DNA of 64,000 nt, from contig JALSGS010000007.1 in NCBI GenBank assembly GCA_026982695.1, positions 62,001 to 126,000 of the forward strand. Reading direction: 5' to 3'. The notes below the pieces were generated by a model that had not been told where the DNA came from, did not search any database, and saw nothing but the letters and a program-made list of their open reading frames with translations. The translations under genes and the position numbers were made by a program. Origin of the DNA: Saprospiraceae bacterium (GTDB taxonomy: Bacteria; Bacteroidota; Bacteroidia; Chitinophagales; Saprospiraceae). Positions 62,492-64,000 of this stretch are shown here, in pieces (within the stretch, counting starts at the first letter, position 1; every line of letters begins with the position of its first letter).

Positions 62492-63241
62492 TTATAGGAG
62501 TGCTTGTTCGCGGGGGGTGAGAATACCGAGTTTTTCGAGTGCTTTGCCTGAAGCGATCTGCTCTGCGCTGCGTTTGTTGAAGTCGTCGGCAGTGGCCAAC
62601 TTTTTGCCATCGACCAACACCGCTACTTTGAAGCGGTCGCGCTTTTCATACTTGTAGCGGGCAATGAGCTTGTAAGAGACGCTTTTTCCGTGCTTCTGAC
62701 ACCACTCCAAGAGCTGGCTTTTGTAGTTGTCGTCGTAGTGTTCGAGCTCTTCGACGTTGACGAACTTTTGCAAGATTTCGCGAATGACGAATTGTTTAGT
62801 GCCCTCATAACCTAAGTCCAGGTATACGGCGCCTACTAGTGCTTCTACTGCATTGCCATACATCGAGCGACTCAGGCGCGTGTTGCTATGTTCACTTAGC
62901 AACACATCCAGCCCCATCTTGTCGCCAATAGTGTTGAGTGCTTTTCGTTTGACGATTTTGGAGCGCATCTTGGTTAAGAAGCCCTCGTTGGCATTGGGAT
63001 ATTTTTTGAACAGGTATTCTGCTACAATGGTGCCCAGTACTGCATCGCCCAGGTACTCTAGGCGTTCATTGTTTTGCAAGGCGTACTCCTTGTCATTGGC
63101 ACCATTGGATCGGTGGGAAAAGGCAATGCGAAAGATGTCGAGATTGACGGGCGTGAAGCCCAGTAGATTAGTCAGGCGGCGTGCAAACTCCTTGTCGGAT
63201 GACAAGAAGTAGTTGTAGAGTCTTAAGATTTGTTGTAGCAT
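62492..63241 (-). CDS. rnc: Ribonuclease III
   Basis: The 249-aa enzyme cuts double-stranded RNA, including rRNA precursors. From the ATG at 63241, the signature NERLEYLGDAVLG spans 58-70 and the second metal site is in EALVGAVYLDLGYEG. A dsRNA-binding domain closes it (KSQLLEWCQKHGKSVSYKLI ... ADDFNKRSAEQIASGKALE). In Bacteroidota it usually follows fabF, as here. Confidence 0.95.
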   Translation of the reverse strand: MLQQILRLYNYFLSSDKEFARRLTNLLGFTPVNLDIFRIAFSHRSNGANDKEYALQNNERLEYLGDAVLGTIVAEYLFKKYPNANEGFLTKMRSKIVKRKALNTIGDKMGLDVLLSEHSNTRLSRSMYGNAVEALVGAVYLDLGYEGTKQFVIREILQKFVNVEELEHYDDNYKSQLLEWCQKHGKSVSYKLIARYKYEKRDRFKVAVLVDGKKLATADDFNKRSAEQIASGKALEKLGILTPREQALL

Positions 63242-63821
63242 CGCGTACTGTTGGTTTCGCGTGATCAAAAACTACATCCCGCACATACACTTAGCTACTC
63301 AGCGAATCACTTCAAGAGGTGCGATGCAAATGCTGCAATTTAATAGACGTACTTGTTCATGCAGCGATTGCGGCATTTGCACAAAAATGACCTAAGATGA
63401 TCTGGGGTAGCGTGTATGCGCAAGTAAAACTAAAAAGGGCACCCCCCTTTCATATTCGTTCACTTTGTGTGTGTACTGATCACAAAACTCTTTGATTTTT
63501 TTTTACATTATGTGGCAATCAGTGCCTATAGGGAATTAGGAAGCGGTTAAGCGGCAACTTGATCTTGACGCGAAAAAGAGCATTGAATGCCCCTCGTGGC
63601 TTTCATTTACTTGTAGTGTTAGGTTTTGTACTACTTGAGCACTTTATTACGCATGCTTCGTTGCCTCAGCTTGTTGCAAAAATGCGCAAATTTTATTTGT
63701 GTACGCAATTTTATACGAGCTAACTGCATCGTTTTGGCGCAAAAGCGCCTCATCATGCGATTTTTGGGTAAGAAATACAGTGGAGCACCAGAATAGCAAG
63801 TGTGCTCCACTGCAAAAGAGG
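63242..63821. other. Noncoding gap between fabF and rnc
   Basis: 580 bp with no convincing coding frame. It contains the terminator hairpin at 63778-63812 and a small hairpin GGCGC-AAAA-GCGCC (63736-63749). The rest (63260-63700) shows no element I recognise; an rnc promoter must lie here if transcripts stop after fabF. Confidence 0.5.
63778..63812 (-). terminator. Terminator-like hairpin after fabF
   Basis: CAGTGGAGCAC (63778-63788) and GTGCTCCACTG (63802-63812) pair perfectly over 11 bp around 13 nt. On the minus strand the following T-run is short and broken, so termination strength is uncertain. Confidence 0.6.
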
Positions 63822-64000
63822 TCATCCTTCAAACTTTTTGAGTACTACGCTGGCATTGTGACCGCCAAAACCAAATGTATTGCTCAGCGCTACGCGTACC
63901 TTCCGATCTTGAGCTTCATTAAACGTGAGATTTAGCTTGGGGTCGATGTTGGGGTCGTCAGTAAAGTGGTTGATCGTGGGTGGTACAAAGTTTTCCCGGA
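63822..64000 (-). CDS. fabF: Beta-ketoacyl-ACP synthase II, C-terminal end only
   Basis: Read on the minus strand, the last 58 codons run from the window edge to TGA at 63824-63822. The end VALSNTFGFGGHNASVVLKK is the C-terminal signature of FabF-type condensing enzymes (GFGGHN). The gene starts outside the window. Adjacent rnc supports the identity. The enzyme elongates acyl chains in fatty-acid synthesis. Confidence 0.92.
   Translation of the reverse strand, partial: RENFVPPTINHFTDDPNIDPKLNLTFNEAQDRKVRVALSNTFGFGGHNASVVLKKFEG

Noticed and set aside
63631-63832. Minus-strand small open frames near fabF
   Set aside because: They overlap the fabF end and the terminator hairpin and show no coding character.
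1-64000. CRISPR arrays, insertion sequences, prophage, rRNA
   Set aside because: No regularly spaced repeats, transposase or integrase motifs, or rRNA-like sequence were seen.

Overview
The window reads as chromosomal DNA of a member of the Bacteroidota, probably Saprospiria-like (class level is an inference). The phylum call rests on several independent signs. There is a type IX secretion C-terminal sorting domain at 1122-4031. The minus-strand block bamD, rpoZ-like, coaBC, porD (DUF4835) has typical Bacteroidota content and order. Other phylum-typical genes are a DUF4296 lipoprotein, an fabF-rnc pair, SpIIA lipoproteins, and a TonB receptor behind a TPP riboswitch. Several promoters carry the phylum's -7 element TAnnTTTG. 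No phage, insertion sequence, CRISPR array or rRNA was seen. The one RNA gene is tRNA-His(GTG).

Layout. 1-5.7 kb: start of a curlin-repeat protein, a noncoding stretch with a duplicated 44-bp element, a large secreted propeller protein and an uncharacterised protein. 5.8-16.3 kb: lipoprotein, histidine kinase, serine-palmitoyltransferase-like enzyme, Lrp regulator, TraB-like protein, gatB, a TPR/PD40/OmpA protein and a pseudouridine synthase. 16.3-22.5 kb: DUF190-crcB, then the bamD-rpoZ-coaBC-porD operon with a fifth unknown gene coupled to porD. 22.6-34.9 kb: truB, an IMPACT protein, a MauG-type diheme peroxidase, and a minus-strand run of GH13 glucosidase, propeller-amidohydrolase, TPR protein, BNR lipoprotein and amidase.

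The centre of interest is 35.5-44.6 kb, a compact plus-strand Calvin-Benson-Bassham operon: cbbY-like phosphatase, cbbL, cbbS, prk, tkt, fba, glpX-type FBPase/SBPase, rpe, then a rho-independent terminator. It holds both signature enzymes of the cycle (RuBisCO and phosphoribulokinase) and the dedicated regeneration enzymes. The shared glycolytic enzymes (PGK, GAPDH, TPI, Rpi) are not in the window. The RuBisCO large subunit keeps the catalytic residues but mixes residues typical of green-type (IA/IB) and red-type (IC/ID) enzymes; the small subunit is short. Facing the operon is a minus-strand pair: a sigma-54 activator with an N-terminal Rossmann domain, overlapping a phosphoglycolate phosphatase gene. 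The phosphatase would clear RuBisCO's oxygenation product, so the regulator is a candidate redox-linked controller of the operon. No activase, CbbR, carboxysome or energy-generating gene (hydrogenase, sulfur oxidation, photosystem) is visible here.

46.9-64 kb: an outer-membrane protein, a gamma-glutamylcyclotransferase-like protein, the TPP-riboswitch-controlled TonB receptor, mnmA, an RlpA/SPOR protein, a PhoR/PhoB-like pair, a DUF4296 lipoprotein, a SixA-like phosphatase, tRNA-His, a lipoprotein, a copper P-type ATPase, an MsbA-like ABC exporter, rnc and the 3' end of fabF. Many genes have a better start inside the longest reading frame; the coordinates give the start I prefer, with reasons.
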